Shown: positions 19,598 through 29,483, numbered from the stretch's first letter. The stretch: DNA of 64,000 nt from Pseudarthrobacter sp. L1SW (GCF_020809045.1 NZ_CP078079.1:2170001-2234000), one strand, 5' to 3'. Translations and numbers: made by a program. The notes: generated by a model not told the origin, from the sequence alone.

Positions 19598-20174
19598 CCG
19601 TCTCCCCTGGCCAGGCGTCGGCCACCTGCTGGCGGACCTCGTCCAGGGTCTGCGTGATGGCCTTGGTCTGGGCGATGATCGGGAAGAAGTTTCCGTCACC
19701 GCCCCAGCGGGGAACGATGTGCTGGTGCAGGTGCGCCGCGATCCCGGCACCGCCCACCACGCCCTGGTTCATGCCGAGGTTGAAGCCGCCCGGGTTGGCC
19801 ACTTTCCGCAGGACCCGCATGGCTGTCTGCGTGAGCTCCGCGAACTCGGCGGTCTCATCGAGGGTCAGGTCCGTGTAGTCGGGTATGTGGCGGTACGGGC
19901 AGACCAGGAGGTGCCCGGGATTGTAGGGAAAGAGGTTCAGCACCACGTAGCAGGTCTTTCCGCGGTGGACGATGAGGGCTTCCTCGTCAGTCCGTCCGGG
20001 TCCTACGCAGAAGGGGCAGTCATTTTCGTTCTTGAACTGGTGCTGCCCGCCCTTGATATAGGCCATGCGGTGCGGAGTCCACAGGCGCTGGAAGGCGTCC
20101 GGGACACCGGCGAGGTCAAAGTCGTCGGTAACGCCGGCATCGCCTGGATACCCTGCGCCTGTGTTCTCCTGCAC
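19587..20174 (-). CDS. HIT-domain nucleotide hydrolase/phosphorylase
   Basis: A 195-residue protein with the histidine triad HLHQHIVPRW near residue 150 and a CPFC pair at about residues 53-56 that may bind zinc. It resembles the Ap4A phosphorylase-like HIT proteins that sit between thrS and pgsA in actinobacteria. It probably acts on dinucleoside polyphosphates or AMP-linked compounds; the substrate is not resolvable. It lies 18 bp after thrS and overlaps pgsA, so the three form an operon. Confidence 0.92.
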   Translation of the reverse strand: MQENTGAGYPGDAGVTDDFDLAGVPDAFQRLWTPHRMAYIKGGQHQFKNENDCPFCVGPGRTDEEALIVHRGKTCYVVLNLFPYNPGHLLVCPYRHIPDYTDLTLDETAEFAELTQTAMRVLRKVANPGGFNLGMNQGVVGGAGIAAHLHQHIVPRWGGDGNFFPIIAQTKAITQTLDEVRQQVADAWPGETDAE

Positions 20175-20192
20175 GGTGCTGTTCCGTTTCCG

Positions 20193-22202
20193 CTAGCTGG
20201 TCCGGTTACGGACGGCTTCGGTGATCCGCTTGACTGCCTCTGCCACGGGCACGCCGTTGTCCTGGCTTCCGTCGCGGAAGCGGAACGAGACCGCGCCGGC
20301 CTCTGCGTCATCCCCGCCGGCGATCAGCACGAACGGGATCTTGTCCTTGCTGGCGGTGCGGATCTTCTTCGGGAACCGGTCCGAGGAGGTGTCCACCTCG
20401 GCACGGATGCCCGCAGCCTTGAGCTGGTCGACGACGTCGAACATGTACTCGTTGAACGTTTCGGCAACCGGGATGCCCACCACCTGCACGGGGGCCAGCC
20501 ACGCGGGGAAGGCGCCGGCGTAATGCTCGGTGAGCACGCCCATGAAGCGCTCGATCGATCCGAACAATGCCCGGTGGATCATGACGGGCCGCTGGCGGGT
20601 GCCGTCTGCGGCCTGGAATTCGAGTTCGAACCGCTCCGGCAGGTTGAAGTCCAGCTGGATGGTGGACATCTGCCAGGTGCGGCCCAGGGCGTCCTTAGCC
20701 TGCACGGAGATCTTAGGGCCGTAGAACGCGGCTCCGCCCGGATCGGGGACAAGCTCAAGCCCGGATTCCTGGGCCACTTCCGAAAGTGTCCGCGTGGCCT
20801 CTTCCCAGGCGGCATCCTCGCCAACGTACTTCTCAGGATCCTTGGTGGAGAGTTCCAGGTAGAAGTCGTTCAGACCGTAGTCCTTGAGGAGGCCAAGGAC
20901 GAAGTTCAGTGTTTTGGTGAGCTCGTCCTTCATCTGCTCGCGGGTGCAGTAGATGTGGGCGTCGTCCTGTGTCATGCCCCGGACCCGGGTCAGGCCGTGC
21001 ACCACGCCGGACTTCTCGTACCGGTACACGGACCCGAATTCGAACAGCCGCAAGGGCAGCTCACGGTACGAGCGTCCGCGCGCCCGGAAGATCAGGTTGT
21101 GCATGGGGCAGTTCATCGGCTTGAGGTAGTAGTCCTGGCCGGGTTTGCGGACGGTACCGTCCTCGTTGAGTTCGGCGTCCACGTGCATGGCCGGGAACAT
21201 GCCGTCCTTGTACCAGTCCAGGTGGCCGGAGACCTCGTACAGGTGGCCCTTGGTGATGTGCGGCGTGTAGACGAACTCGTAGCCGGCCTCGACATGCCGC
21301 TGGCGGGAGTAGTCCTCCATCTCCTTGCGGATGATGCCGCCCTTGGGGTGGAAGACGGGAAGGCCCGAGCCGAGTTCGTCCGGGAAGGAGAACAAGTCAA
21401 GTTCGGAGCCGAGTTTGCGGTGGTCGCGGCGTTCGGCCTCGGCGATGCGCTCCTGGTAGGCCTTGAGTGCGTCCTTGGTGGGCCAGGCCGTGCCGTATAT
21501 CCGCTGGAGCTGCTGGTTCTTCTGGTTGCCCAGCCAGTAGGCGGAGGACGAGCGGGTGAGGGCGAAGGCGTTGGAGATCAGCTTGGTGTTGGGCAGGTGC
21601 GGGCCGCGGCAGAGATCACACCAGACGGTGGTCCCTTCCTTCCGCTCAACGTTGTCGTAGATGGTGATGTCACCGGCGCCGACTTCGACGTTGACGCCTT
21701 CGCCGGCTTCCGCGGCCTCGTTTTTCTTGCCCAGGAGTTCAAGCTTGTAGGGCTCGTTCTTCATCGCTTCACGGGCCTGGTCCTCGGAGACCACGCGGCG
21801 GACGAACTTCTGGTTCTGGTTGATGATCTTCTGCATCATCTTTTCGAGGGTTTTGAGGTCCTCGGGAGTGAACGGTTCGGCAACATCGAAATCGAAGTAG
21901 AAACCGTCGGTGATGTACGGACCGATGCCCAGCTTGGCGTCCGGGCGCAGCTGCTGGACGGCCTGCGCCATGACGTGGGCGGTGGAGTGACGGAGGACGT
22001 TCAGCCCGTCGGGGGAATCGATGGTGACGCCCTCGACGTCGGCGCCCTCGGGCAGTTCCTGGTCCAGGTCCTTCAGCTCGCCGTTGACGCGGGCTACTAC
22101 AACATCACGGCGCTCAAAGAAGAGTTCCGCACCGGTTGTCCCGGTAGTCACCTTGGTCTCTTCGCCATCGACGAGAAGGGTGATCTGCTGGGCATCTGAC
22201 AC
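20193..22202 (-). CDS. thrS: Threonyl-tRNA synthetase
   Basis: A 669-residue class II synthetase with all domains: TGS at the N-terminus, the editing domain with [11 protein letters not shown] and a later HxxxC-like region, the catalytic core (zinc Cys in [10 protein letters not shown], motif 2 [15 protein letters not shown], motif 3 [16 protein letters not shown]) and the anticodon-binding domain ending in RNRTS. I saw no T-box in the 116-bp leader. Confidence 0.98.
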   Translation of the reverse strand: MSDAQQITLLVDGEETKVTTGTTGAELFFERRDVVVARVNGELKDLDQELPEGADVEGVTIDSPDGLNVLRHSTAHVMAQAVQQLRPDAKLGIGPYITDGFYFDFDVAEPFTPEDLKTLEKMMQKIINQNQKFVRRVVSEDQAREAMKNEPYKLELLGKKNEAAEAGEGVNVEVGAGDITIYDNVERKEGTTVWCDLCRGPHLPNTKLISNAFALTRSSSAYWLGNQKNQQLQRIYGTAWPTKDALKAYQERIAEAERRDHRKLGSELDLFSFPDELGSGLPVFHPKGGIIRKEMEDYSRQRHVEAGYEFVYTPHITKGHLYEVSGHLDWYKDGMFPAMHVDAELNEDGTVRKPGQDYYLKPMNCPMHNLIFRARGRSYRELPLRLFEFGSVYRYEKSGVVHGLTRVRGMTQDDAHIYCTREQMKDELTKTLNFVLGLLKDYGLNDFYLELSTKDPEKYVGEDAAWEEATRTLSEVAQESGLELVPDPGGAAFYGPKISVQAKDALGRTWQMSTIQLDFNLPERFELEFQAADGTRQRPVMIHRALFGSIERFMGVLTEHYAGAFPAWLAPVQVVGIPVAETFNEYMFDVVDQLKAAGIRAEVDTSSDRFPKKIRTASKDKIPFVLIAGGDDAEAGAVSFRFRDGSQDNGVPVAEAVKRITEAVRNRTS

Positions 22203-22318
22203 GGGTGTCTCCTATTCAAAGTTAAGGCTTCATAGCTTGTGGCATACGGGGACCACAGCCAGCCATCGTCAATGCTATCGGTTCCGCTGAGGCCCGACCA
22301 ACGCGGCGCACGGGAGGA

Positions 22319-25300
22319 TCAGCCGCCGAATCCCGTGATGGCGAGGGTCCTGGTGATTCCGTCCAAGGGGTGTTGCGCCTCCGGTTCCTGCGCTGTGGAC
22401 TCCTGGAACGGCAAGGTTTCGGTGCGGCTCAGGTCCCAGGCCATGCTTGCGCTCAGGCTGATCCCCCGCGGGCCGGTCCGCCTGGTAGTGCCACGGATCA
22501 GGAGCAGGCGGGTTCCAAAGAGGAGCATTCCCGCCTTTTCCTGGGCTTCATGGAAGAAGACCGAATCGATGCAGCCGGTGCCGTCGTCGATACTGATGAA
22601 CACCACCCTTCGGCCGCCCCGCATGGGCGGTGTCTGGGTTGCCACGCGCACCCCCGCCACCAATACCTCCGTCCCGTTCCGCAGGCCGAGGAGCTTGTCC
22701 GCCGTGACGACTCCCAGCCTGTTGAGCATCGGCCGGTGGCTGTCCATCAGGTGGCTGCTGACATCAACAGCCATGAGGTCGAGTTCGGCCCGGACGTTTT
22801 CCACCAGGGTAGGCGCCGGCAGACCCGGTTTGACGTTGCGCAGTTCAACATCCCCCAAAGGCAGGGACAGCTGCCCCTCAATCACCTCCACGCCTTTCCG
22901 TCCGCTGCTGGACACCTGGAGCTTCTGAAGGTGGTGGACAAGGTCCGCGCGGTTGGCGTTGCCGCCCGACTCCCGGTGAAGGGAATCAAAAGCGCCCAGC
23001 TGGGCCAGCCGCTTGATGCTGGGCTTGCTGACCCTGGAACGTGCCCGCAGGTCTGCGAGCGAGTCAAAGGGCTGGCCGGCGACGATCCGCTTCAGTTCTG
23101 TTGCGGACAGTCCGTAAATGCCGTTCAGGCTTAGCCTGATTCCCAGCTTTCCCGCATCCGGGCCTTCCTCCACCCGTTCCACCCGGTATTCTGCCTTGCT
23201 GCGGTTGATGTCCAACGGAAGGATCGGGATGCCCAGGCGCCGGGCTTCCGCAACCAGCAGCCTTTTGGGGTACATGCCGGGATCGTGTTCCCACAGGCCG
23301 GCCAGGAACGCTTCGGGATGGTGCGCCTTCAGCCAGGCCGACTGGTACGTGGGTACGGCGAAGGCCGCCCCGTGGGCTTTGCAGAAACCGAAGCTGGCAA
23401 AGGACTTCAGGGTTTCCCAGACTTTGTCCACGACATCGGGCTGGAAGCCCTTTGCCTTGGCATGCATTCGGAAATACTCCTCCACCCGGGACACCCCCGC
23501 CTCGCTGCTGAGTGCCCGGCGGAATTCATCGGCCTTGGCAAGGCCGCACCCGGTCATCACGTCCAGTGTCCGCAGGATCTGTTCGTGGAACACGGTCACC
23601 CCGTGGGTTTCCTGAAGTACCGGTTTCAGGAGGGGGTGCGGGTAGACCTCGGGCGCAAACCCGTGCCGGTGCTCAAGGAAGGGCCGCACCATGTCCGACT
23701 TCATGGGGCCGGGGCGGAACAGTGAAATATCAATGATCAGGTCGTTGAATTCCCGGGGTGCCATCTTGCCGATGAGCTCCCGCTGCCCGGGCGATTCGAT
23801 CTGGAAGCAGCCCAGGGTGTGGGTGCTCCTGATCAGTTCAAAGGTTGCTTCATCATCCAGGGGTACGGCGTTGAGGTCGATGTGCCCGTTGTCAGCAATG
23901 TAGTCAGGACCGGTCCCGTCAGAACCGGATGAATGCTTTCCAGCTGCCACCACTTGTTCCTTGGAGGGGTGGATGCGGATGACTTCCCGCACGGCAAAAG
24001 CCATGGCGCTCTGCATCCGGACCCCCAGGACATCAAGCTTGAGCATGCCCATGGGATCCATGTCGTGCTTATCGAACTGGCTCATGGGCAGGCCAAGTCC
24101 GCTGGGTTGCACAGGAGTGCGGTCAAGCAGGGTTGCGTCGCCAAGGATCACGCCGCAGGGATGCATGGAGATATGGCGGGGCAGCCGGTCCAGGCGTTCC
24201 GTCAGGTCCACCAGCAGGTCAAGCTGCTGGTTTCCGTCCAGATCCCGCTGTTCCACCCGGCCGGCGAACTCCCGGAGTTCAGGTTTTTCCTGGAGCGCTT
24301 CACGGAAGTTCCGGGCAGAGAAGCGCCACAACTGTTTAGCGATCTCCCCCACTTCCCCGTCATCCATGCCCAGCGCCATTCCGGCATCCCTGACGGCGCC
24401 CCGGGCACGGTAGCCGTTCTGCATGCTCATCAGGGTTACCCGCTCGGCACCAAAGCGCTCGAAAATCCGGCGGTAGACGTTGTGCCGCTCCGCGCTTTCG
24501 ACGTCGATATCAATGTCCGGAAGGGTTGCCCGGTCCTGCGAAAGGAAGCGTTCGAAAATCAGGTCGTGCTGCAGGGGGTTCACCTGGCTGACGTCGATCA
24601 GGTAATTGACCAGGCTTGAGGCGCCGGATCCCCGGGCTGCTGCCCGCACCCCCATTTCCTGGATCATGCGGGACACCTCCGCAACAGTCAGGAAGTAGGA
24701 GGAAAAACCGAGGTTCCGGATGATGCCAAGTTCATGCTCCAGCCGGGCATGCATCTCCGCCCCTTCAGCACCGGTGATTCCCGGGAACCGCCTGCTGATT
24801 CCAGCCTGGCACCGCTGGACCAGTTCAAGGTGCGGATCCTGGCTGATCCCGATGACTGAGGCCTCCGGCACCACCGGCTGCTTCCACCCCATGTCCGTGA
24901 CCGGATCAATCCTGCAGAGGTCCGCGAGCGCCTCGGTCTGCGCCATCAGCTGCTTGAGGTCCGCTGCGCCATAACCTGCCGCTGAAATGATCTCCTGGCC
25001 CAGGCGGAGCATCTCCGCGGAGGATTTAAGCCACCCCTGGCCTGTTGGCTGCAGCAGGGGCTCTTCCGCGAGTTCCGGCAGGGATTTCAGGGTGCGGGCT
25101 GAGTCGAGCACATCGGCGGTGGGTGCTCCGTCTGCCGCGCAGTACCGGACGGCGTTGGTCAGGATGGCAGGAACATGGTGTTCCTCTGCCAGCTTGAGCA
25201 TGCGGACCGCATGGGCGGTACTCAGGGGCTTTCCCGGTGCGCTGAGCTGGGAAACAATCTCGGCAACCAGCGTGCCTGCGGGCATGGCGTCCACCCATTG

Positions 25301-25807
25301 CTTGAACAGGGTGCGCGGACGAAGGTAGCGCCGTCCGCCCATGGCGCGTCCGACGTCGGAATCAGGCCCGATCAGGACAGTCAACACCGGTTTCAGGGTG
25401 TGGGGATCGAGGGTTCGGGAGGCGAGTTCGGCCCTAGTCACGGCGACTGGAACCGTGCCCCCGGATTTACCGGAGGTGCGGGCATGGGCATCCGAAATCA
25501 GCCTGCAGAGTGCGCGGTACCCCGCCCCGTTGTTGTTGCCCCGGGCCAGCACCACCACCCTGCCGGCAAGCTGCGTGCGGTGGTCGCCGTCGTCGTCAAA
25601 GACCGCAAGGTCAACCCCCACTATGGGATCGATGCCCGCTTCCATGCAGGCCTTGAGGTGTTTGATGGTTCCGTACAAACCGTCCCGGTCGGTGCAGGCA
25701 AGCGCTGTTGCATCGTCGGCAGCGGCGGCCTGCGCCAGTTCCTCCGGCCAGGAAACGCCATAGTGCGCGCTGAAGGCTGTGGAGACGTGAAGATGGGTGA
25801 AGCTCAT
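22319..25807 (-). CDS. dnaE2: Error-prone DNA polymerase III alpha subunit DnaE2
   Basis: A 1162-residue C-family polymerase of the DnaE2/ImuC branch, which carries out mutagenic translesion synthesis in the SOS response. The N-terminal PHP domain (FTHLHVSTAFSAHYG) is followed by the palm with RGSGASSLVNYLIDVSQV and the catalytic PDIDIDVE, the fingers, and a C-terminal OB domain (VLVAGVRVATQTPP). Its ATG overlaps the stop of the DUF6504 gene by 4 bp, and a LexA box precedes that pair. No imuA' or imuB lies beside it. Confidence 0.95.
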   Translation of the reverse strand: MSFTHLHVSTAFSAHYGVSWPEELAQAAAADDATALACTDRDGLYGTIKHLKACMEAGIDPIVGVDLAVFDDDGDHRTQLAGRVVVLARGNNNGAGYRALCRLISDAHARTSGKSGGTVPVAVTRAELASRTLDPHTLKPVLTVLIGPDSDVGRAMGGRRYLRPRTLFKQWVDAMPAGTLVAEIVSQLSAPGKPLSTAHAVRMLKLAEEHHVPAILTNAVRYCAADGAPTADVLDSARTLKSLPELAEEPLLQPTGQGWLKSSAEMLRLGQEIISAAGYGAADLKQLMAQTEALADLCRIDPVTDMGWKQPVVPEASVIGISQDPHLELVQRCQAGISRRFPGITGAEGAEMHARLEHELGIIRNLGFSSYFLTVAEVSRMIQEMGVRAAARGSGASSLVNYLIDVSQVNPLQHDLIFERFLSQDRATLPDIDIDVESAERHNVYRRIFERFGAERVTLMSMQNGYRARGAVRDAGMALGMDDGEVGEIAKQLWRFSARNFREALQEKPELREFAGRVEQRDLDGNQQLDLLVDLTERLDRLPRHISMHPCGVILGDATLLDRTPVQPSGLGLPMSQFDKHDMDPMGMLKLDVLGVRMQSAMAFAVREVIRIHPSKEQVVAAGKHSSGSDGTGPDYIADNGHIDLNAVPLDDEATFELIRSTHTLGCFQIESPGQRELIGKMAPREFNDLIIDISLFRPGPMKSDMVRPFLEHRHGFAPEVYPHPLLKPVLQETHGVTVFHEQILRTLDVMTGCGLAKADEFRRALSSEAGVSRVEEYFRMHAKAKGFQPDVVDKVWETLKSFASFGFCKAHGAAFAVPTYQSAWLKAHHPEAFLAGLWEHDPGMYPKRLLVAEARRLGIPILPLDINRSKAEYRVERVEEGPDAGKLGIRLSLNGIYGLSATELKRIVAGQPFDSLADLRARSRVSKPSIKRLAQLGAFDSLHRESGGNANRADLVHHLQKLQVSSSGRKGVEVIEGQLSLPLGDVELRNVKPGLPAPTLVENVRAELDLMAVDVSSHLMDSHRPMLNRLGVVTADKLLGLRNGTEVLVAGVRVATQTPPMRGGRRVVFISIDDGTGCIDSVFFHEAQEKAGMLLFGTRLLLIRGTTRRTGPRGISLSASMAWDLSRTETLPFQESTAQEPEAQHPLDGITRTLAITGFGG

Positions 25808-26133
25808 GCTGTCCTGGGCCGGAGTGCGTCATGGATCCGCAGCAGCCGCCAGCGGCCGCTCTGGATATGCCGGGTGAGGTCGAGGGTCAAGGGCTCTTCC
25901 TGGCCTCCACCGACGGGGTGGTCAGGCAGCACCTGGACGCGCCAGATTTCGTGGTCCACCAGTCCGGGGCCGCTGCCAAGCGGCGCGCGGCTTTCCTCCG
26001 TCCACCATTGCCTGCGTTCATACCAGCGCACCGGCTCAGCGCACACGGCATAGGAAAGGCCCGCCCACAGGAGTCGCTGCGGTACGCCCTCGGCTGTGCA
26101 CTCGACGTCCACGGATTGGCTGAACATGCCCAT
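25804..26133 (-). CDS. DUF6504 family protein, SOS mutasome-associated
   Basis: A 109-residue protein from ATG 26133, chosen because GGGAGG lies 6 bp upstream; ATG 26151 has no such site. It contains conserved-looking aromatic motifs (YERRQWW, HEIWRVQV) and ends RWRLLRIHDALRPRTA. DUF6504 genes usually accompany dnaE2 and the Y-family polymerase ImuB; the biochemical role is not known. The ATGA overlap with dnaE2 and the LexA box 29 bp upstream indicate SOS induction of both genes together. Confidence 0.8.
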   Translation of the reverse strand: MGMFSQSVDVECTAEGVPQRLLWAGLSYAVCAEPVRWYERRQWWTEESRAPLGSGPGLVDHEIWRVQVLPDHPVGGGQEEPLTLDLTRHIQSGRWRLLRIHDALRPRTA

Positions 26134-26161
26134 GGCGCCTCCCGGATCCAAACTGGTTTAT

Positions 26162-26177
26162 TCGAATACTTGTTCGA
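26162..26177 (-). promoter_or_regulatory. LexA (SOS) box for DUF6504-dnaE2
   Basis: TCGAATACTTGTTCGA matches the actinobacterial LexA palindrome TCGAAC-N4-GTTCGA at 11 of 12 defined positions. It lies 29 bp before the DUF6504 start and in the spacer to the divergent hypothetical gene at 26324, so it could in principle affect both. Such a box before a dnaE2 operon is the expected arrangement. Confidence 0.88.
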
Positions 26178-26323
26178 ACACTTCCAGTCTAGCGCGGGGG
26201 CGGGTCCTGTGCATAGAAAACCCTCCAGCCCCCTCCAGGGAGGTCCTGCCATCCCGACGCCGCTTTCCGTTTCCTACCCAAACGGGGGTGGACGGACCGA
26301 ACGGCAGGGAGCAGGATTGTGCC

Positions 26324-26713
26324 ATGAGTACCGATGACGCACTCCTCAAGCAGGCAATGATTCAGGCCCAGGACTCCACCCTCGTGGCAACGTTCGATAT
26401 TGACGGAGCCATTCCGGGATCGGGCGCATACGTGGTGGGACTGGTCGGGGCCACTCCCGACTATTCAACACAACGGCGGCTATGCATTGAGTTCATGAAT
26501 GGGGAGGCCATTGCGTTCTACTCGTTCAACCGGGAACAGGGCCTCGAAGAAAACTATGACCTTGCCGGGGTGACCCACTCGGAGAACAGGATCACGGGAC
26601 AGTTTCCGCGCACGGCCATTAACGGCCTTGGCCAGGGGCATGTGATGTCAGCCTTCAGCGAGGCGGACGGCCGGGAATTCCAGTCCGGGGTTCCGGTGGA
26701 GGAAAACCTGTAA
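26324..26713 (+). CDS. Hypothetical protein
   Basis: 129 residues from ATG 26324; the longer frame would cross the LexA box and is unlikely. It is a soluble, slightly acidic protein with no signal or membrane segment and no motif I recognise (it includes TFDIDGAIPGSGAYVVG and FSEADGREFQSG). It is divergent from the dnaE2 unit and converges on the chorismate mutase gene, 20 bp away. Function unknown. Confidence 0.65.
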   Translation: MSTDDALLKQAMIQAQDSTLVATFDIDGAIPGSGAYVVGLVGATPDYSTQRRLCIEFMNGEAIAFYSFNREQGLEENYDLAGVTHSENRITGQFPRTAINGLGQGHVMSAFSEADGREFQSGVPVEENL

Positions 26714-26733
26714 ATTTCCAGGCTTGGGGCAGC

Positions 26734-27054
26734 TCAGCTGTTCCCTTTGTGGACCCGCATTTCGAGTTCGATGAAGCCGGAGATCATTGCCCGGTACGTG
26801 GACTCAACAATGTCCGGGTCTATGTCTTTTTTCTCCGCAGCCGAGCGGACATGCTCAATGATCCGTTCCACGCGGCCGGGGGCACGGACCTCGGCGTCAT
26901 CGCCTTTGAGGGTTCCGGCGATCCGGATCAGCCGTTCGCGGCGGGCGATGAGGGTGACAATCTGGTCATCCACCTCGTCAACAGCAATCCGGACGGCAGC
27001 GAGCTGTTCCTTGTCGGCCAAAGCATCTCTATCGTTTCCTTGAATTGTCGCCAT
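26734..27054 (-). CDS. Chorismate mutase (AroQ-type)
   Basis: 106 residues from ATG 27054; the longer frame would overlap the divergent neighbour. It is a small all-helical AroQ-fold protein. IRIAVDEVDDQIVTLIARRERLI is the first-helix signature, with the active-site Arg and Lys (near KGDD) and the later RVERIIEHVRSAAEKK. It converts chorismate to prephenate for Phe/Tyr synthesis. It has no secretion signal, so it is the cytoplasmic form. Confidence 0.88.
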   Translation of the reverse strand: MATIQGNDRDALADKEQLAAVRIAVDEVDDQIVTLIARRERLIRIAGTLKGDDAEVRAPGRVERIIEHVRSAAEKKDIDPDIVESTYRAMISGFIELEMRVHKGNS

Positions 27055-27073
27055 CGTCTGACAGTATCGAAGC

Positions 27074-27496
27074 ATGCAGCCCAGAGTCGACTTCATCTCA
27101 CTAGGTGTCCGCAGCGTTTCCGCTTCCCGTGCGTTCTATGTGGACGGCCTTGGTTGGCCGGTCCACCGCGAGCTTGCGGGGGATGTCGTGTTTATCCAGG
27201 TGAACCATGGTTTGGTGCTGTCCCTGTGGGACGTGCGCCAGATGCAGGCCGACGCCGGTGTGAGCCCGCCCGGGCCGGTCCCCTGCATCACGCTCAGCCA
27301 CAACCTTCCCTCCACGGAGGACGTGGACCGGGTCATGGAAGAAGCCGCCGCAGCCGGGGCTGCCATCATCGCGGAGCCCATCACCCAGCCGTGGGGCGGG
27401 TACAGCGGATATTTCGCCGATCCTGACGGCTTCCGCTGGGAGGTTGCGTACAACCCCACGTGGAGAGTGGACGACGACGGCGCGGTCACCGTTTAG
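27074..27496 (+). CDS. VOC-family (glyoxalase/bleomycin resistance-like) protein
   Basis: A 140-residue single VOC module pair: FISLGVRSVSASRAFYVDGLGW at the N-terminus, and the C-terminal half ending GYSGYFADPDGFRWEVAYNP, where the Glu of the metal site is expected. The substrate is unknown; members include dioxygenases, isomerases and drug-binding proteins. It starts 19 bp from the divergent chorismate mutase start. Confidence 0.85.
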   Translation: MQPRVDFISLGVRSVSASRAFYVDGLGWPVHRELAGDVVFIQVNHGLVLSLWDVRQMQADAGVSPPGPVPCITLSHNLPSTEDVDRVMEEAAAAGAAIIAEPITQPWGGYSGYFADPDGFRWEVAYNPTWRVDDDGAVTV

Positions 27497-27537
27497 CGCC
27501 TGCCACCGGCCCGCGCCGGAGTGCTAGAGCCGGAGTG

Positions 27538-28299
27538 CTAGAAGAGTGCCTCCACGGGCCGGATGAGTTCCGGCCCGTTGTTCCGCACGTTGCCGACCTC
27601 TTTGCCCACCGAGTCCACGCGCCAGTCCGCCGCCACGTCCTTGACCCCCGCCCGCACCAGGTCCACCAGGCCGGCGGCGTCGTCGGCGGCGGGGTCAAGC
27701 CACGCCTGCATCGTTGCTTTGTCCATGGGAAGCGGCACGCGGTCGTGCAAGGCCGTCAGCTTCCCGAACACCGTTGACTCGCTGCCCGGCGGCGGGGTGT
27801 CAGCGGTGAGGATGGAGGTGGAAAGCATCCAGCCGCCCGGCTCCCCCGCCGGCCATGCAGGGTCCTTCCACCACTCGTAGAGCCCTGCGAAGACCAGCCC
27901 CTTCCCCTCGCCGGGATGCACGTAGTACGGCTGCTTGGACTTTCCCGGCCCCTGCTTCCATTCGTAGTATCCATCCGCCGGGACGGCACAGCGCCGCGAC
28001 TGGACGGCCTTCCGGAACGCCGGCTTTTCAAGGACGGACTCACTGCGGGCGTTGATCATCCGCGAGCCGATGCCCGGGTCCTTGGCCCAGGACGGGACCA
28101 GCCCCCACCGGGCAACGTGGAGCTGGCGGACCTGCCTGGCCGCCGGCCCGTCATTCACCAGGCGTTCCAGGACGATGGGCACGTCATCGGTCGGCGCCAC
28201 ATTCCACGATGGCGGGATGCTCACCTCGTCCTCCAGCTCGGCGTCGAACTCGGCAAGCAGGTCCCCCACGGCACGTGCCATCACATAGCGTCCACACAT
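27538..28299 (-). CDS. SRAP domain protein (HMCES/YedK family)
   Basis: A 253-residue SOS-response-associated peptidase that shields abasic sites in single-stranded DNA by a thiazolidine crosslink. The catalytic Cys2 (MCGRYVMA), the Asn/Arg motif MINARSESV, the Glu in DGYYEWKQ and the His in LHDRVPLPM are all present. The N-terminal Met must be removed to expose Cys2. A short direct repeat (GCCGGAGTGCTAGA) covers the stop codon region at 27510-27540. I saw no LexA box upstream. Confidence 0.95.
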   Translation of the reverse strand: MCGRYVMARAVGDLLAEFDAELEDEVSIPPSWNVAPTDDVPIVLERLVNDGPAARQVRQLHVARWGLVPSWAKDPGIGSRMINARSESVLEKPAFRKAVQSRRCAVPADGYYEWKQGPGKSKQPYYVHPGEGKGLVFAGLYEWWKDPAWPAGEPGGWMLSTSILTADTPPPGSESTVFGKLTALHDRVPLPMDKATMQAWLDPAADDAAGLVDLVRAGVKDVAADWRVDSVGKEVGNVRNNGPELIRPVEALF

Positions 28300-28439
28300 G
28301 GCTCCAGCATGCCATCGGCACCAGGTGGTGTCATCCGAAGGACATGTGAAGGGCCTGCGGCCGGTGTTTGCCGGGGAATACAGGCCGCCACGTTACCGTT
28401 GACAGGAACGAACCCGTCATCGACACAGAGGAGAGCTCC

Positions 28440-28697
28440 GTGGATTTCACTCCCGACTCCGGCACCATCACCATGTTTTCCACCACCTGGTGCGGCTATT
28501 GCAACCGTTTGAAGAAGCAGCTGGATGCACAGGGCATCGGCTACACCGAGATCAACATCGAAGAAGTGGAAGGCACTGCCGAACTCGTGGAGCAGCTTAA
28601 CGGCGGCAACCGCACGGTGCCCACCGTCCTCTTCCCGGACGGCACCGCGGCCACCAACCCTTCCGCAGCCGAGGTCAAGACCCGCCTCGCAGCGTAG
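28440..28697 (+). CDS. Mycoredoxin-1-like glutaredoxin
   Basis: 85 residues from GTG 28440, with GAGGAG 6 bp upstream; the longer frame lacks homology. The CxxC redox centre is CGYC in STTWCGYCNRL, followed by the cis-Pro region RTVPTVLFPDG. Length and motif fit actinobacterial mycoredoxin-1, which reduces mixed disulfides of mycothiol. No mycothiol genes are in the window. Confidence 0.88.
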   Translation: MDFTPDSGTITMFSTTWCGYCNRLKKQLDAQGIGYTEINIEEVEGTAELVEQLNGGNRTVPTVLFPDGTAATNPSAAEVKTRLAA

Positions 28698-28717
28698 GCC
28701 CTAAGCCATGGCGCGGG

Positions 28718-29467
28718 TCATGCCCCCAGGCCGCTGAAGGAAGCGGACTGCAGGACGGCGTGGCCCGCGTAGGTGGCAAGAAGCGCATCTTCCACTGCGG
28801 CAACGTCCACGCCGGGGACCAGGTCGTCCACCGCCCCCGCGGTTGAGGGATTCCAGTCCAGTCCCAGCGCGGCATAGCTGTCCGTCAGCACTTTGCGGAT
28901 GGGCGCGGAATTTTCCACCACAATGACGGAACTGAACAGCCAGCCGCCGGCCACCACGCGCTGCGCCGTGCCCACCAGCTTGACCTGGTGGCGGCCGTCA
29001 GCCGGGTCTGTCCCGTGCACGCTGAACTCGCCGGGGCAGTATTCACCGGGAATCTCGCCTACCGCCGCTTGGACGCCGACGCTGCGCAGCACCTGGGCAA
29101 ACAGGTCCCCGAAGTAGCTGAACCTGGTTTTTGAACCGGCTATGGCATCGGCGTCCGGTTCAAGATGGTCCACCACCAGGGTCCCCTCGTGGTAGGCGGC
29201 CGCCCGACCCCCGGCCCTGCGGACCAGGGGTTCGAAGCCATTGGCCCGGCACGCCTGCGCTGCCGCTTCAAACCCCGGCAACCGCGTGTCACGCTGGCCA
29301 AAGGCGACAGTGGGAGCGGGCCGGTAAAGCCTGAGCGTCGGGCCCAGGTCCCCCTCCTTGACCCTTGCGAGCAGTTCCAGGCCGAACTCCAGGTCACGGC
29401 CGGCGCCCAGCGACTTCTCCTGCCGCACAACGGTCAGCGTGCGGGGTCCCGGAGCGTCGTCGTTCAT
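28718..29467 (-). CDS. Lipoate-protein ligase A family protein (BPL/LPL fold)
   Basis: 249 residues from ATG 29467. RRAGGRAAAYHEGTLVVDHL matches the RRxxGG ligand-binding segment of biotin/lipoate ligases, followed by GEYCPGEFSVH and QVKLVGTAQRVV, where the catalytic Lys is expected. It may attach or transfer lipoate or octanoate; it may equally be a paralogue with a different acyl donor. It diverges from the DUF2177 gene by 16 bp and converges on mycoredoxin. Confidence 0.85.
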   Translation of the reverse strand: MNDDAPGPRTLTVVRQEKSLGAGRDLEFGLELLARVKEGDLGPTLRLYRPAPTVAFGQRDTRLPGFEAAAQACRANGFEPLVRRAGGRAAAYHEGTLVVDHLEPDADAIAGSKTRFSYFGDLFAQVLRSVGVQAAVGEIPGEYCPGEFSVHGTDPADGRHQVKLVGTAQRVVAGGWLFSSVIVVENSAPIRKVLTDSYAALGLDWNPSTAGAVDDLVPGVDVAAVEDALLATYAGHAVLQSASFSGLGA

Positions 29468-29483
29468 GTTGCTATGCTCCCCT

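Noticed and set aside
19491..22199. 902-residue plus-strand open frame antisense to pgsA, HIT and thrS
   Set aside because: It lies across three well-supported genes on the other strand. The length comes from GC-rich codon bias, and its sequence shows no domain.
22203..22318. T-box leader before thrS
   Set aside because: The 116-bp leader lacks a T-box sequence and specifier-loop structure that I could identify.
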